Shown here in pieces: positions 16,968 to 25,600 of a stretch of DNA of 33,439 bases. The position numbers and the translations under genes were made by a program. The notes under the pieces are model-generated. The model was not told where the DNA came from, made no database searches, and was given only the letters and a program-made list of their open reading frames with translations. The DNA is from Chloroflexota bacterium (GTDB lineage Bacteria; Chloroflexota; Dehalococcoidia; JACVQG01), in assembly GCA_016210545.1 (NCBI GenBank), contig JACQTY010000236.1:1-33439 (forward strand), written 5' to 3'. Numbering within the stretch: the stretch's first letter is position 1; each line of letters opens with the position of its first letter.

Positions 16968-17585
16968 ATGAGAATTGAACTGGCCAGACTCAAGTCCTGG
17001 GAGCGACACGAGGTGCTGGTGTCCCTGGTAAACCCCCGCCCCATCGCCTGGGTGTCTACCATCGGCGAGGACGGAACGCCCAACGCCGCCCCGTACAGCT
17101 TCTTTACCCCGGTGGGCATGAACCCGCCGGCCGTGGCCTTCTCCATGGGGAGGAGGAGGGGCGGCGACAGAAAGGATACCCAGCGGAACATCGAGGCTAC
17201 CAAGGAGTTCGTGGTCAACGTGGTAGATGAGGCAGCCTCTGTCGCCATGAACAAGACCGGCTTCGAATACCCTCCGGGCGTCAACGAGATGGCCCGGGTG
17301 GGTCTGACCATGCTGCCCAGTGAGATGGTGCGCCCCCCCCGCATCGGGGAGGCCCCCGCTGCCCTGGAGTGCCGCCTTCTACAGGCCGTCCAGATCGGGG
17401 CGGAAACGAACGGGAACCTTCTGGTGATCGGCGAGGTGTTGCTGGCCCACGTGCGGGACGATATGTGGAACAATACCGAGGTGGACCCCCACCGGGCGCG
17501 ATTCGTGGGCAGGATGGGAGGGGAGCTCTATTGCCTTACAGACCACGTCTTCGAGATGAAGCGATGGCGGGAGCCGCCGGCGTAG
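16968..17585 (+). CDS. Flavin reductase-like domain protein (DIM6/NTAB family)
   Basis: A 205-residue split-barrel FMN-binding protein. The N-terminal RPIAWVSTIGEDGTPNAAPYSFF is the typical FMN-phosphate-binding strand pair of the flavin reductase-like family, followed by FSMGRRRGGDRKDTQRNI and EFVVNVVDE. Members reduce flavin with NAD(P)H or simply carry FMN for a partner monooxygenase. No partner is adjacent. Start chosen at the ATG 16968 after AAAGAGG; an ATG at 16911 adds 19 residues unlike the family. Monocistronic, converging with the methyltransferase gene. Confidence 0.9.
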   Translation: MRIELARLKSWERHEVLVSLVNPRPIAWVSTIGEDGTPNAAPYSFFTPVGMNPPAVAFSMGRRRGGDRKDTQRNIEATKEFVVNVVDEAASVAMNKTGFEYPPGVNEMARVGLTMLPSEMVRPPRIGEAPAALECRLLQAVQIGAETNGNLLVIGEVLLAHVRDDMWNNTEVDPHRARFVGRMGGELYCLTDHVFEMKRWREPPA

Positions 17586-17697
17586 GGGATAAATCCGAAA
17601 TCCTAAATCCCAGGCTCCGATACCAAGGGGCAAAACGCCCTTGCCCCTCTCCCTTTGGCATTTGGCATTTGGAGTTTCCCGGTGGGGGATGGCGGGG
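17586..17697. repeat. TTTGGCATTTGG-type repeat, left flank of methyltransferase gene
   Basis: Short degenerate runs of the phrases AAATCC and TTTGGCATTTGG, a small hairpin (AGGGGCAAAACGCCCTT), then GGGGGATGGCG. The right flank of the methyltransferase gene holds the same phrases in inverted orientation. Non-coding. Confidence 0.5.
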
Positions 17698-19350
17698 CTA
17701 CTCGCCGTCCGACACAGCCGCAGTCAGGGCGTTCGCGTCGAACAGGTATTCCTGTCCGCCATTCTTGATAGCCACCTTAGGCGCTTTGGCAAACGGCGAA
17801 GTTATGGGGGGCATGTTTAGCGCCTTGCCCTGAAAAAGTTCTTCGATGGTGACTATCTGAATTCTGGGAAAGTCCCTATCCCACAGAGGGGAGTGGTAAG
17901 AACCCGCGGCCACCGCTTCTACTTTCATCTCTTCGGTGGGCGGCAGCAACGTGATGAATACGCCCATGGCGTCATTGGCCGAAACAGTCCGTAACTCCCT
18001 GATGTCCTTCACATGGACCGCGCCGCTCTTGACCTGAACGATCGCCCGCCGGGCGGTCTTGCCATGGTCGTCCATGAACCGGATAACGCCATCGATGCCC
18101 TTGTCCGCCCCTTTCTTTTTCTCCCCAACGGGCTGGGCCTTGACCAGGCTCAGCGCCCACCACTGGAACTGGTAGCGGTCGTGATGGGCCAGAGCCCTGG
18201 CGCCGTTAACATCCTTGGGCTCGCCGACGACCTCATATTTGATGCCGGGGAAGCTATCCTCCAGCCGCTTCTTCATGACAGCTATGGCCAGATGGGTCAC
18301 ATCGATGCCGATCCACCTACGGTCCAGTCTTTGGGCAGCCACCACCGCCGTGCCGCAGCCGCAGAAGGGGTCGAGGACCACATCACCCTCGTTTGAGGCA
18401 ATAGATACAATTCGCTCCAGGAGCGCCTGGGGCTTTTGAGTGGGGTATCCCAGGCGTTCCTTGGCCTGAGACCCTATTGGAGGTATGTCGTCCCAAACGT
18501 CCTGCATGGGTAACCCGGGCATATCGTCAAGGTAGCGTTTGTAGCGAGGCACCGTACCCGGTCGCGTCTGCACTACACGCCCCTGTTCGTAGAGCTGCTG
18601 CATTCGCTCTTTTGAAAACCGCCAGTAGCGGGTGACGCCGAGGAACTCATATTGGGGATTCCCTTTTGCCTCTGCGCCAGGAGCAACCAGATTATCCAGA
18701 GTATACCGCCGTCCCGTTCCAGGCTCATCATGACGGTAAAAGCTGTCAAGATATCCCTTATCGTATGCAGTGTACAGGGTATTGCTGGTGAACTCCTCGC
18801 CTTTTGAATAGAAAAGGATGACATCGTGGATTCGTCCCATATGCTTCGCACCCTGTCCCACGTCGCTGTGGGCGCTACTGCGCTTCCATACGATCTCATT
18901 CTGGAAATTTGCTGGCCCGAACACCTGGTCCAGCACCAGCTTGAGATAATGGCTGGCCGTGGGGTCGCAGTGCAGCCACAGAGAACCTGTATCTTTCAAC
19001 ACCCGGTGAAGTTCTACCAGCCTGATGGCCATCATCACCAGATAGGCCGTCACGTCGTTCTCGCCGATGGCCCGGTGCAGCGCATCGATAAGCTGGGCCA
19101 CCTTCATGGGGCCGTTCTGCACTAGCTCCAAGTAGGTCTTTTCGGCGGCCTCCGTCCAGTGCCAGGTGTCGCCAAAGGCCCTCACCTGCGCTTCGGACCA
19201 GTGCTCGGACTCCTTGAACAGGATGTTATAGCTGCGTCGGCTATTGAAGGGAGGATCCAGATAGGTGAGGTCTACGGAGTTATCGGGGATATATTTGCGG
19301 AGTATGTCCAGGTTGTCGCCGTAATAGAGGACGTTGGTGGCAAGCTCCAT
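17698..19350 (-). CDS. Beta-class DNA methyltransferase fused to an Mrr-like nuclease domain
   Basis: A 550-residue protein. Catalytic motif IV DPPF (residues 32-35) precedes the S-adenosylmethionine motif DPFCGCGT (327-334), the order of beta-class N4-cytosine/N6-adenine methyltransferases; the long middle part (about 60-300) should contain target recognition. After the methylase core there is a C-terminal domain (about 385-530) with GADKGIDG (Asp420) and, 19 residues later, QVK (Gln439-Lys441), the PD-(D/E)xK-like pattern of Mrr-type restriction nucleases. The ATG at 19350 is supported by AAAGGGG six bases upstream; the frame extends 16 more codons into repeat DNA. No separate restriction or specificity gene is adjacent, so it may be a single-chain restriction-modification enzyme or an orphan methylase with a modified-DNA sensor. 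Confidence 0.88.
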   Translation of the reverse strand: MELATNVLYYGDNLDILRKYIPDNSVDLTYLDPPFNSRRSYNILFKESEHWSEAQVRAFGDTWHWTEAAEKTYLELVQNGPMKVAQLIDALHRAIGENDVTAYLVMMAIRLVELHRVLKDTGSLWLHCDPTASHYLKLVLDQVFGPANFQNEIVWKRSSAHSDVGQGAKHMGRIHDVILFYSKGEEFTSNTLYTAYDKGYLDSFYRHDEPGTGRRYTLDNLVAPGAEAKGNPQYEFLGVTRYWRFSKERMQQLYEQGRVVQTRPGTVPRYKRYLDDMPGLPMQDVWDDIPPIGSQAKERLGYPTQKPQALLERIVSIASNEGDVVLDPFCGCGTAVVAAQRLDRRWIGIDVTHLAIAVMKKRLEDSFPGIKYEVVGEPKDVNGARALAHHDRYQFQWWALSLVKAQPVGEKKKGADKGIDGVIRFMDDHGKTARRAIVQVKSGAVHVKDIRELRTVSANDAMGVFITLLPPTEEMKVEAVAAGSYHSPLWDRDFPRIQIVTIEELFQGKALNMPPITSPFAKAPKVAIKNGGQEYLFDANALTAAVSDGE

Positions 19351-19364
19351 CGGAAGCCCCTTTC

Positions 19365-19484
19365 GGGAAAACCCCAAGCACCAAGCGCCAAATCCCAAAC
19401 AAACTCAAAGCTCCAAGGTCCAAGATACAACGGCCACTCGCCATCCCCCATTGGAATTTGGGACTTGGGATTTGGAGCTTACCG
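19365..19484. repeat. CCAAATCCC-type inverted repeat, right flank of methyltransferase gene
   Basis: Left arm with AAGCACCAAGCGCCAAATCCC, right arm with GGGACTTGGGATTTGGAGCTT: an imperfect long inverted repeat. The centre contains the reverse complement of TGGGGGATGGCG found in the left flank. The methyltransferase gene is therefore bounded by related low-complexity elements. Non-coding. Confidence 0.5.
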
Positions 19485-20063
19485 TCAGGCGCTGCTTCCC
19501 CGTTTGGTGAGCGGTATCCCGGCGCGGCACTGCGGGCACGTCTCCGCCCCGGCTTTGAAGGTGGGAACCACGGCCCGGTGACAACTGAACAGCGGCACGC
19601 CGACATCAACTCTGTCCGGGGAACGGTCCACCAGGATGCCGATGCCTACTGTCTTCCCCCCGATGGCGGCGACAGCGTCCACCATCTGGCGCAGCGAGCC
19701 TCCCGTGGTCAGGATGTCGTCCACAATTAACACGCGCTCACCCGGCGTCACGGTGAACCCACGACGGAAGGCCCGGCCCTCCCCTTCCCGCTCGGCGAAG
19801 ATGGCCCGGACCCCCATCTGCCTGGCGACCTCGTAGGCCAGGATCACGCCTCCCACGGTGGGGCCGGCCACGACCTGCACACCCTTATCACGGAAGTGGT
19901 CGACGATGAAGTGGCACAGAAGTTCGGTATAGGGGGGGTACTGCAGCACCTGGGCCTTCTCCCAGTACTGGGGAGAGTGGAGACCGGACGTCAGTAGGAA
20001 ATGGCCTTCCAGCACCGCCCCCACCCGGCGAAAGATCTCCTCGGCGCTCAGCCTGCCGGCCAC
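19485..20063 (-). CDS. pyrE: Orotate phosphoribosyltransferase
   Basis: Makes orotidine 5'-phosphate from orotate and PRPP in pyrimidine synthesis. A 192-residue protein with the PRPP-binding motif VLIVDDILTTGGS at residues 111-123 and the substrate-side SGLHSPQYWEKAQVL near the N-terminus. The C-terminus has an added cysteine/histidine segment (SCHRA ... CPQC) that could bind a metal. GTG start at 20063, one base after the stop of lepB, so the two genes form an operon with lepB first. Confidence 0.95.
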   Translation of the reverse strand: MAGRLSAEEIFRRVGAVLEGHFLLTSGLHSPQYWEKAQVLQYPPYTELLCHFIVDHFRDKGVQVVAGPTVGGVILAYEVARQMGVRAIFAEREGEGRAFRRGFTVTPGERVLIVDDILTTGGSLRQMVDAVAAIGGKTVGIGILVDRSPDRVDVGVPLFSCHRAVVPTFKAGAETCPQCRAGIPLTKRGSSA

Positions 20064-20064
20064 T

Positions 20065-20730
20065 CTATCTGCTCGCTCCCTGGCCCTGCCCTGCTTGCTC
20101 CCGGGACGGGGAGCTTATCCCCGGGGCCTGCTCGATGTCAGACGAATGGGCAAAGGAGTAGTTGGGCGCCCATCCCCAGCGGTCCAGCGGCCAGAAAGAC
20201 ACCCAGGCCTTGCCCACGAGGTTTTTCAGAGGAACGAAACCCCAGGTATGGGAATCGCTGCTGTTATTCCGGTTGTCTCCCAGGACAAAGTAGTAACCCG
20301 GCGGGACGGCCTCCGGAGGATAGACGTAGTTTGGCGGGGCGGCTATGTAGGGTTCAGCTATGGGCTGGTTATCTATGTACACCTTGCCGCCCTTTATCTC
20401 CACCCGCTCTCCGGGCAGGCCGATGACCCGCTTGATGTAGTCGCTGGCGGAGGGCAAGGGAGGCTCGAAGACGATCACATCGCCCCGTTGCGGGGGATGG
20501 AACAGGAAGACCCGGCCGCCCTCTTTATGAAGGAAAGGGACGAGCCTGTTGGCTTTGCCCCAATCGAAGCTGAAGTAAAGGACCTTGTTTACCACCAGAC
20601 GCTGGCCCGGCAGCAGGCTCGGCTTCATGCTTTCGAACTGTATCTGAAAGCTCTGCAGGGTGGTCTGCACGGCGACAAAGATCAATATGGCCAGTACCAG
20701 GGTCTCGAGCAATTCCCGCAAAAAACGCAT
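20065..20730 (-). CDS. lepB: Signal peptidase I
   Basis: Membrane-bound serine/lysine protease that removes signal peptides from Sec-exported proteins. A 221-residue protein with one N-terminal transmembrane helix (about residues 7-23). The catalytic dyad is visible: Ser34 in ESMKPSLLPGQ and Lys100 in DYIKRVIGLPGE; the late motif GDNRNNSSDSHTWGFVP is also present. The last 25 residues are a polar, Gly/Ser/Gln-rich tail not needed for the fold. AGGAGAC precedes the ATG and a TATAAT (minus strand, 20754-20759) lies 24 bases further upstream. It would act on the exported lipoprotein-independent substrates such as the RTX protein in this window. Confidence 0.95.
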   Translation of the reverse strand: MRFLRELLETLVLAILIFVAVQTTLQSFQIQFESMKPSLLPGQRLVVNKVLYFSFDWGKANRLVPFLHKEGGRVFLFHPPQRGDVIVFEPPLPSASDYIKRVIGLPGERVEIKGGKVYIDNQPIAEPYIAAPPNYVYPPEAVPPGYYFVLGDNRNNSSDSHTWGFVPLKNLVGKAWVSFWPLDRWGWAPNYSFAHSSDIEQAPGISSPSREQAGQGQGASR

Positions 20731-20759
20731 AAGTCTCCTCGTTTACCGTGCTAATTATA

Positions 20760-21066
20760 ATCCGTCCTGGCGCACAAGTCTATTCGACCCCTCTCCCGAA
20801 AATAGCCGCTTTTTGTCTTTGCCAGCCAGCGCCCTGAGCCAAAGCCCTGGGCGAAGCGAACGGGGAAGCGAACGGGGAAGCGAAGCAATCCGTCCACCAC
20901 GCGTTATCCCGATGGGTCGGGACTTCGGCCCGGACGCCGGGGTCTCGCAACGACGGCGGGACTATTTTCATACTTGGCGGCGCCCGGCGCACTGGGCATG
21001 ATGGATTCCCCGGAGGCCGGCATTGTTCGGTCTTGGATCGCTGATCTTGGCCTTGGAGCTTTCCGT
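20760..21066. repeat. Non-coding spacer with 12-bp tandem repeat and palindrome
   Basis: Between the divergent lepB and DJ-1 genes. It contains 2.7 copies of the 12-base unit GAAGCGAACGGG (20853-20885) and the perfect palindrome TCCCGATGGGTCGGGA (20907-20922). The phrase GCCCTGAGCC (20831) repeats one at about 3270. No gene seen. Confidence 0.6.
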
Positions 21067-21095
21067 TTTACACCCGCGAGGGTCAATGATAGAAT
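21067..21095 (+). promoter_or_regulatory. Sigma-70-like promoter of the DJ-1/PfpI gene
   Basis: TTTACA (21067-21072), 17 bases, TAGAAT (21090-21095). This gives a leader of about 95 bases with a GTCAAC...GTTGAC inverted pair before the ribosome site. Confidence 0.65.
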
Positions 21096-21195
21096 AGCCT
21101 GAAAGTCAACAAAGCCGCTCGTTGACAGACTTGCGGCGGGGATGCAGAGCGTCGAATTGCAAACACCTCTGGGAGGGTGTCCAAAGGAGGCAAGC

Positions 21196-21750
21196 ATGGA
21201 ACTCAAGGGTAAACGTATCGCGGTACTGGCTGAAGACCGTTACCAGGTACTGGAGTTATGGTATCCCATGATCAGGTTCCGGGAGGCCGGGGCCGAGGTG
21301 ACAGTGGTGGGCCGGGAGAAGGGTGTGGTACACACCAGCGGGCACGGGATCGAGGTGACGGCCGACATCGGCGCCGCCGAGGCCCGCGCCGATGACTATG
21401 ACGCCGTAATCGTGCCGGGCGGTTATGCCCCCGACCTCATGCGCCGCAATCCGGCTATGGTGGAGCTGGTGCGACATGCCTATCAGCAGGGGAAGGTGGT
21501 GGCCGCCATATGCCACGCCGGCTGGATGCTGGCATCGGCGGGGATCGTCCGGGGCAAGCGGCTGACCAGCTTCCACAGCATCAAGGACGATATGGTGAAC
21601 GCCGGGGCTATCTGGCTGGACGAACCGGTGGTGCGGGATGGCAACATCATTACCTCCCGCCAGCCCGAAGACCTGCCTGATTTTTGCCGGGAGATAATCG
21701 CCGCCCTGACGCCGGTCAGGGCCCGGGGTGAGCCCGTAGGTGTGGCGTGA
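21196..21750 (+). CDS. DJ-1/PfpI family protein
   Basis: A 184-residue flavodoxin-like protein of the PfpI/DJ-1 superfamily; members are proteases, glyoxalases, deglycases or chaperones. The nucleophile elbow AAICHAGW places Cys106 and His107 as in PfpI, and Glu13 (LAEDRYQ) is the conserved acidic residue next to the cysteine. ATG at 21196 with AAAGGAGG (21183-21190) six bases before it. The upstream in-frame ATG at 21142 has no such site. Monocistronic with its own promoter and terminator. Biochemical activity cannot be decided from sequence. Confidence 0.93.
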   Translation: MELKGKRIAVLAEDRYQVLELWYPMIRFREAGAEVTVVGREKGVVHTSGHGIEVTADIGAAEARADDYDAVIVPGGYAPDLMRRNPAMVELVRHAYQQGKVVAAICHAGWMLASAGIVRGKRLTSFHSIKDDMVNAGAIWLDEPVVRDGNIITSRQPEDLPDFCREIIAALTPVRARGEPVGVA

Positions 21751-21783
21751 CATTGGCACGGTGGAAACACGGCAGTGTGCGTA

Positions 21784-21818
21784 GGGGGAGGCCCAGCAAG
21801 TTTGGGCTTCCCCCTTTT
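21784..21818 (+). terminator. Rho-independent terminator after the DJ-1/PfpI gene
   Basis: 12-bp stem GGGGGAGGCCCA / TGGGCTTCCCCC with one G-T pair, followed by TTTT, 33 bases after the stop. Confidence 0.85.
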
Positions 21819-22593
21819 CTATCCGCGGGGCCCTCGAGCGCTCTGCGCCAGACGGCAAGAGAGCGTCCAATTAGTTGTCGTTCTGCCGAAAACAGCCGCT
21901 CATTCGCCATTGCGAGTCCTTCAGGTCGGGATGGCCGACCCAATAGCGATGAACCGATTGGCAAATACACGGTTCATTGAAAGCCGAAGTCCTGTCGAAG
22001 GCCCTCGGTTTATCGGGGTCGTGCCCGGACAAGTGCATGGCGACCTGCCCCGTAAAGGGTGTCGGCGTGACAAACGCGGATATGTCCGTGCACCAACACG
22101 ACGCTCGGCATGAAACGTCCCCCGTTTCTGCCCCCTCCCCTACGCCGTCCGGCCTGGTCCCCATTTTGCATTACAGCGCATCAAACTACGGGCTGACTGT
22201 TCAAAAAATACGTATTTCACTGGATAGCCGTTGAAGCCAATACATAGCAGAATTGTTAAGGGCGACATTGGGATGAATCGGCGAGCGTTCGAGCGTCGCG
22301 GTCGCCTGGAGGGCCACGTTCTCCAGTGTAGTGACTCGTAAATATCCTTACAATGCTGGTCTTGGGACTATGGGAAGTGCGTTCGTGAGAGACCGGAGTA
22401 GATCCCTCGCCCGATTCATCGGGACTTACTGAAGGGGGATTTCCGATTCCCCCGCTTTGGGGCCTGCGAATTGAAAACTTATGGCTGAGACAGTTGACTA
22501 GTGCCTAGTTGCAGTAATGGGCCTATTTATCTAACGAGTGCGCACAGGCAGAGACGCCTGTGCCGCCAGATACATACAACGCGAATATGAATA
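21819..22593. other. Long spacer without a convincing gene
   Basis: 775 bases upstream of the RTX gene. Open frames here (for example 21977-22234) lack ribosome sites and typical composition. Contents seen: palindrome CCCGATTCATCGGG (22410-22423), a GGGGGATTTCCGATTCCCCC hairpin (22434-22453), and a hairpin GCACAGGC-AGAGAC-GCCTGTGC around 22542-22563. It could contain an unrecognised small RNA or a long 5' regulatory region; nothing proves it. Confidence 0.35.
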
Positions 22594-22622
22594 TTGGGCT
22601 AACTTGTGCAAGTTACTACTAG
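22594..22622 (+). promoter_or_regulatory. Promoter with palindromic operator upstream of the RTX gene
   Basis: TTGGGC (22594-22599), 17-base spacer, TACTAG (22617-22622). The spacer is almost exactly filled by the palindrome TAACTTGTGCAAGTTA (22600-22615), with perfect 7-base arms and a 2-base centre. A dimeric repressor bound there would block RNA polymerase. The hexamers are only moderate matches, as expected for a regulated promoter. Confidence 0.5.
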
Positions 22623-22668
22623 CGCGAGACAAGGATAGCCTGCCGAATCAGCACGGGGGGGACGAGCA

Positions 22669-25600
22669 ATGGCTGTGAAAAGCATTCCGACCTGGGGAAG
22701 TCCCGTTGCCAGGAGGCGGCCAGTGAAGACCCGAGGCATACACTGGCTCGCCGTTGTGTTTATGGCCCTCAGTTTCATTCTGCCAGACGCAGCCGGGAGC
22801 GGGAACACACTGTATGCCGCCCCCGACCTCGTTGCGGTGAAAATAGTCCCTGAGTCGGCAACGACCGTACCGGCGCCGTTGCATCCCAGGCCCAGAGCCA
22901 ACGCCGATCCTTCGCCAACGGGGTTGCCAGCCGGGTCCATTGTCCGGCTCGCAATCCAGGGGAGCATTGAGGACCTGGATGGCACCGGACATGAGTGGCA
23001 GATCGGCAGCCGTCCGGTCTTCGTGTATACGGCTGTTGGCACAACCTCTCCCGCCAACGTCAGGAAAGGGGATACGGTCAGCATCACTGCCGTGCGCACA
23101 TTGGCCCCCGGGCCTATCGTGGCGAAGGAAATCAGCCTCATCATGCCGGGGCAACCAATCGGGACCAACACACTGGCTACCTTTTTGTTCACCGGACTCG
23201 TTGAGTCCGTGGGGCCTCAAACGTGGCGCATTGGAGGAAACGATTTCACTGTAAATGACGCCGCCCGCCCTGCGGCTATTGTACAGGGCCTGGAACAGGG
23301 CAGCAGGGTCACCGTTGAGTTCGTTGCTGGGGCGCAAGCCGCTCCGCCATCGGCAGCCTCCGCCAGCCCCGTACCTGCGGGGCTGGTCGCCCCCGCCGCC
23401 TTACAGATCGTTGAATTGCCATCGGTGGTCGACCTGTTCATCAGCCCTCCCCAGAGCACGCAAGGAGACGATGTTCTCCAGGGTGGGCCGGGTGATGACT
23501 CGGTCGCAGGCGCTGCCGGAAATGACATCGTCTCGGGACTGGCAGGCGCCGACTCGCTCTCCGGGGGCAGCGGCAACGATGTGCTCGATGCCGGTGAAGG
23601 AGACGACAGCATCGCCGGCGGCAGCGGCGACGACCGCATTGACGCCGGCGCCGGCGACGACCAGTTGGATGGCAATGACGGCAATGATCTCATATCAGGG
23701 GGGCCAGGCGACGACAGCGGCGACGGCGGAAGCGGGAACGACTCCATTGATGGCGGAGAGGGCGACGACTCTTTTGACGGCCAGTCCGGCGCCGACGTCT
23801 TCGTTGGAGGATCGGGTGACGACAGTTTCACGGGAGGTTCCGGCATGGACACTGCCTCCGGAGAGGCTGGCGACGATTCTCTTGGCGGTGGTAGTGACAG
23901 GGACCGCCTGCGCGGCGGCGAGGGCGATGATAGCCTGAGCGGGGGCGGCGGCAGCGACGAACTGGAAGGGGGAGATGACGACGACTCGCTCTCGGGCGGC
24001 CACGGGGAAGACTTGCTGGATGGCGGCAGTGGGGATGACGGTCTATCCGGGGGATCGCAAAGCGATCAGTTGAGCGGCGGGTTTGGCGATGATTCGCTGT
24101 CCGGCGGCTCAAACAGCGACCGACTGGAGGGAGGCTCGCAGGACGACAGACTCAGCGGCGGGTCGGGGGAAGACACGCTAGTCGGCGGCGATGAGGACGA
24201 TGACCTTTCTGGCGGCTCCGGGGCTGACGCGCTTGACGGCGGTCACGGCGATGATTCGCTTTCTGGCGGGTCGGGAGACGACATACTTCTTGGCGGCGAC
24301 CAGGACGACAGCCTTTCCGGCGGGTCAGGAAGCGACGTCCTTGAGGGCGGGCAGTCAGATGATTCCTTGAGCGGCGGCAGTGGCCGAGACCAGCTCCGCG
24401 GCGGTGACGATGATGACGTCCTCGCCGGCGGCAGTGGGGAGGACGAACTGCACGGCGGAGATGACGACGACTCGCTTTCCGGCGGCTCCGGCAGCGACAA
24501 ACTGGAGGGGGGCGCAGAGGATGATAGCCTTTCCGGAGGCTCGGGGAACGACCTGCTGAACGGCGGCTTAGGCGACGATTCCCTCTCCGGCGGGTCTGGA
24601 ATTGATACGTTGGCCGGCGCGGAGCAGGATGACAGCCTGGCGGGAGGGTCCGGGAACGACCTTCTCGGTGGCGGAACGGGAGACGACGCGCTATCCGGCG
24701 GCTCCGGCTTCGACATGTTGGCTGGAGGCCTGGACGACGACAGCCTCTCTGGCGGGTCCGGGGATGACACTTTATCGGGCAATGACCAGGACGATAGCCT
24801 ATCCGGCGGCTCCGGCAAAGATGCTATTGACGGGGGCGCCGAGGACGATTCGCTGTCCGGCGGGTCGGGAGAGGATATACTTCTTGGCGGTGATGGCGAT
24901 GATTCCCTCTCCGGCGGTTCAGGCGTCGATGCCCTTGATGGGAATAGGGGTGACGATTCCCTGAGCGGAGGCAGCGGCAAGGACCGGCTAGTCGGCGGCG
25001 GCGGCGATGATAGTCTGGTGGGTGGGGACGGCAGCGACGAACTGGAAGGAGAGGATGACGACGATTCGCTGTCCGGCGGCCACGGAGAGGATTCGCTGGA
25101 TGGGGGCAAGGGAGACGACACCCTGGCCGGTGGCTCGGAAGATGACAAGCTGAATGGAGGTCTCGCCGACGACTCACTCACCGGCGGGTCCGGCAACGAC
25201 CTCCTGATTGGAGGCGACCAGGACGACAGCCTGACCGGCGGCTCCGGGGTTGATACCCTGGATGGCGGCCTCGGCGACGATTCTTTGACCGGTGGCTCGG
25301 ACAATGACATGTTGCGCGGCGGCGACCTGGACGACAGCCTCGCCGGCGGCTCGAACAACGACCGGCTGGAAGGAGGCGCCGAGGACGACTCGCTCTCGGG
25401 CGGATCGGGAGACGACATACTGATAGGCGGCGATGGGGATGATACCCTCTCGGGCGGGTCCGGAAACGATCAACTTGATGGCGGCCCGGGGGACGATAAC
25501 CTGTCCGGGGGCAGCGGGGATGATGTGTTGAAGGGAGGGACGGGGGTGGACAGCCAGCAGGGCAACAACGGCAATGACACCTTCATTATGCTCCCTGGCG

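Noticed and set aside
16595-16978. 127-residue plus-strand frame with a hydrophobic N-terminus
   Set aside because: It overlaps the zinc-ribbon promoter and the TTGCAG-17-TATAAT promoter of the next gene, has no ribosome site, and loses protein-like composition after the first 35 residues.
21977-22234. 85-residue frame in the spacer before the RTX gene
   Set aside because: TTG start without ribosome site, no family pattern, composition like surrounding non-coding DNA.
24243-25418. 391-codon minus-strand frame inside the RTX gene, Ser/Pro rich
   Set aside because: It is the mirror image of the DDSLSGGSG repeats and has no start signals.
23463-25579. CRISPR array or DNA satellite for the 54-bp periodicity
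   Set aside because: The period is a multiple of three, in frame, encodes RTX nonapeptides, and units differ at synonymous sites, so it is coding repeat DNA.
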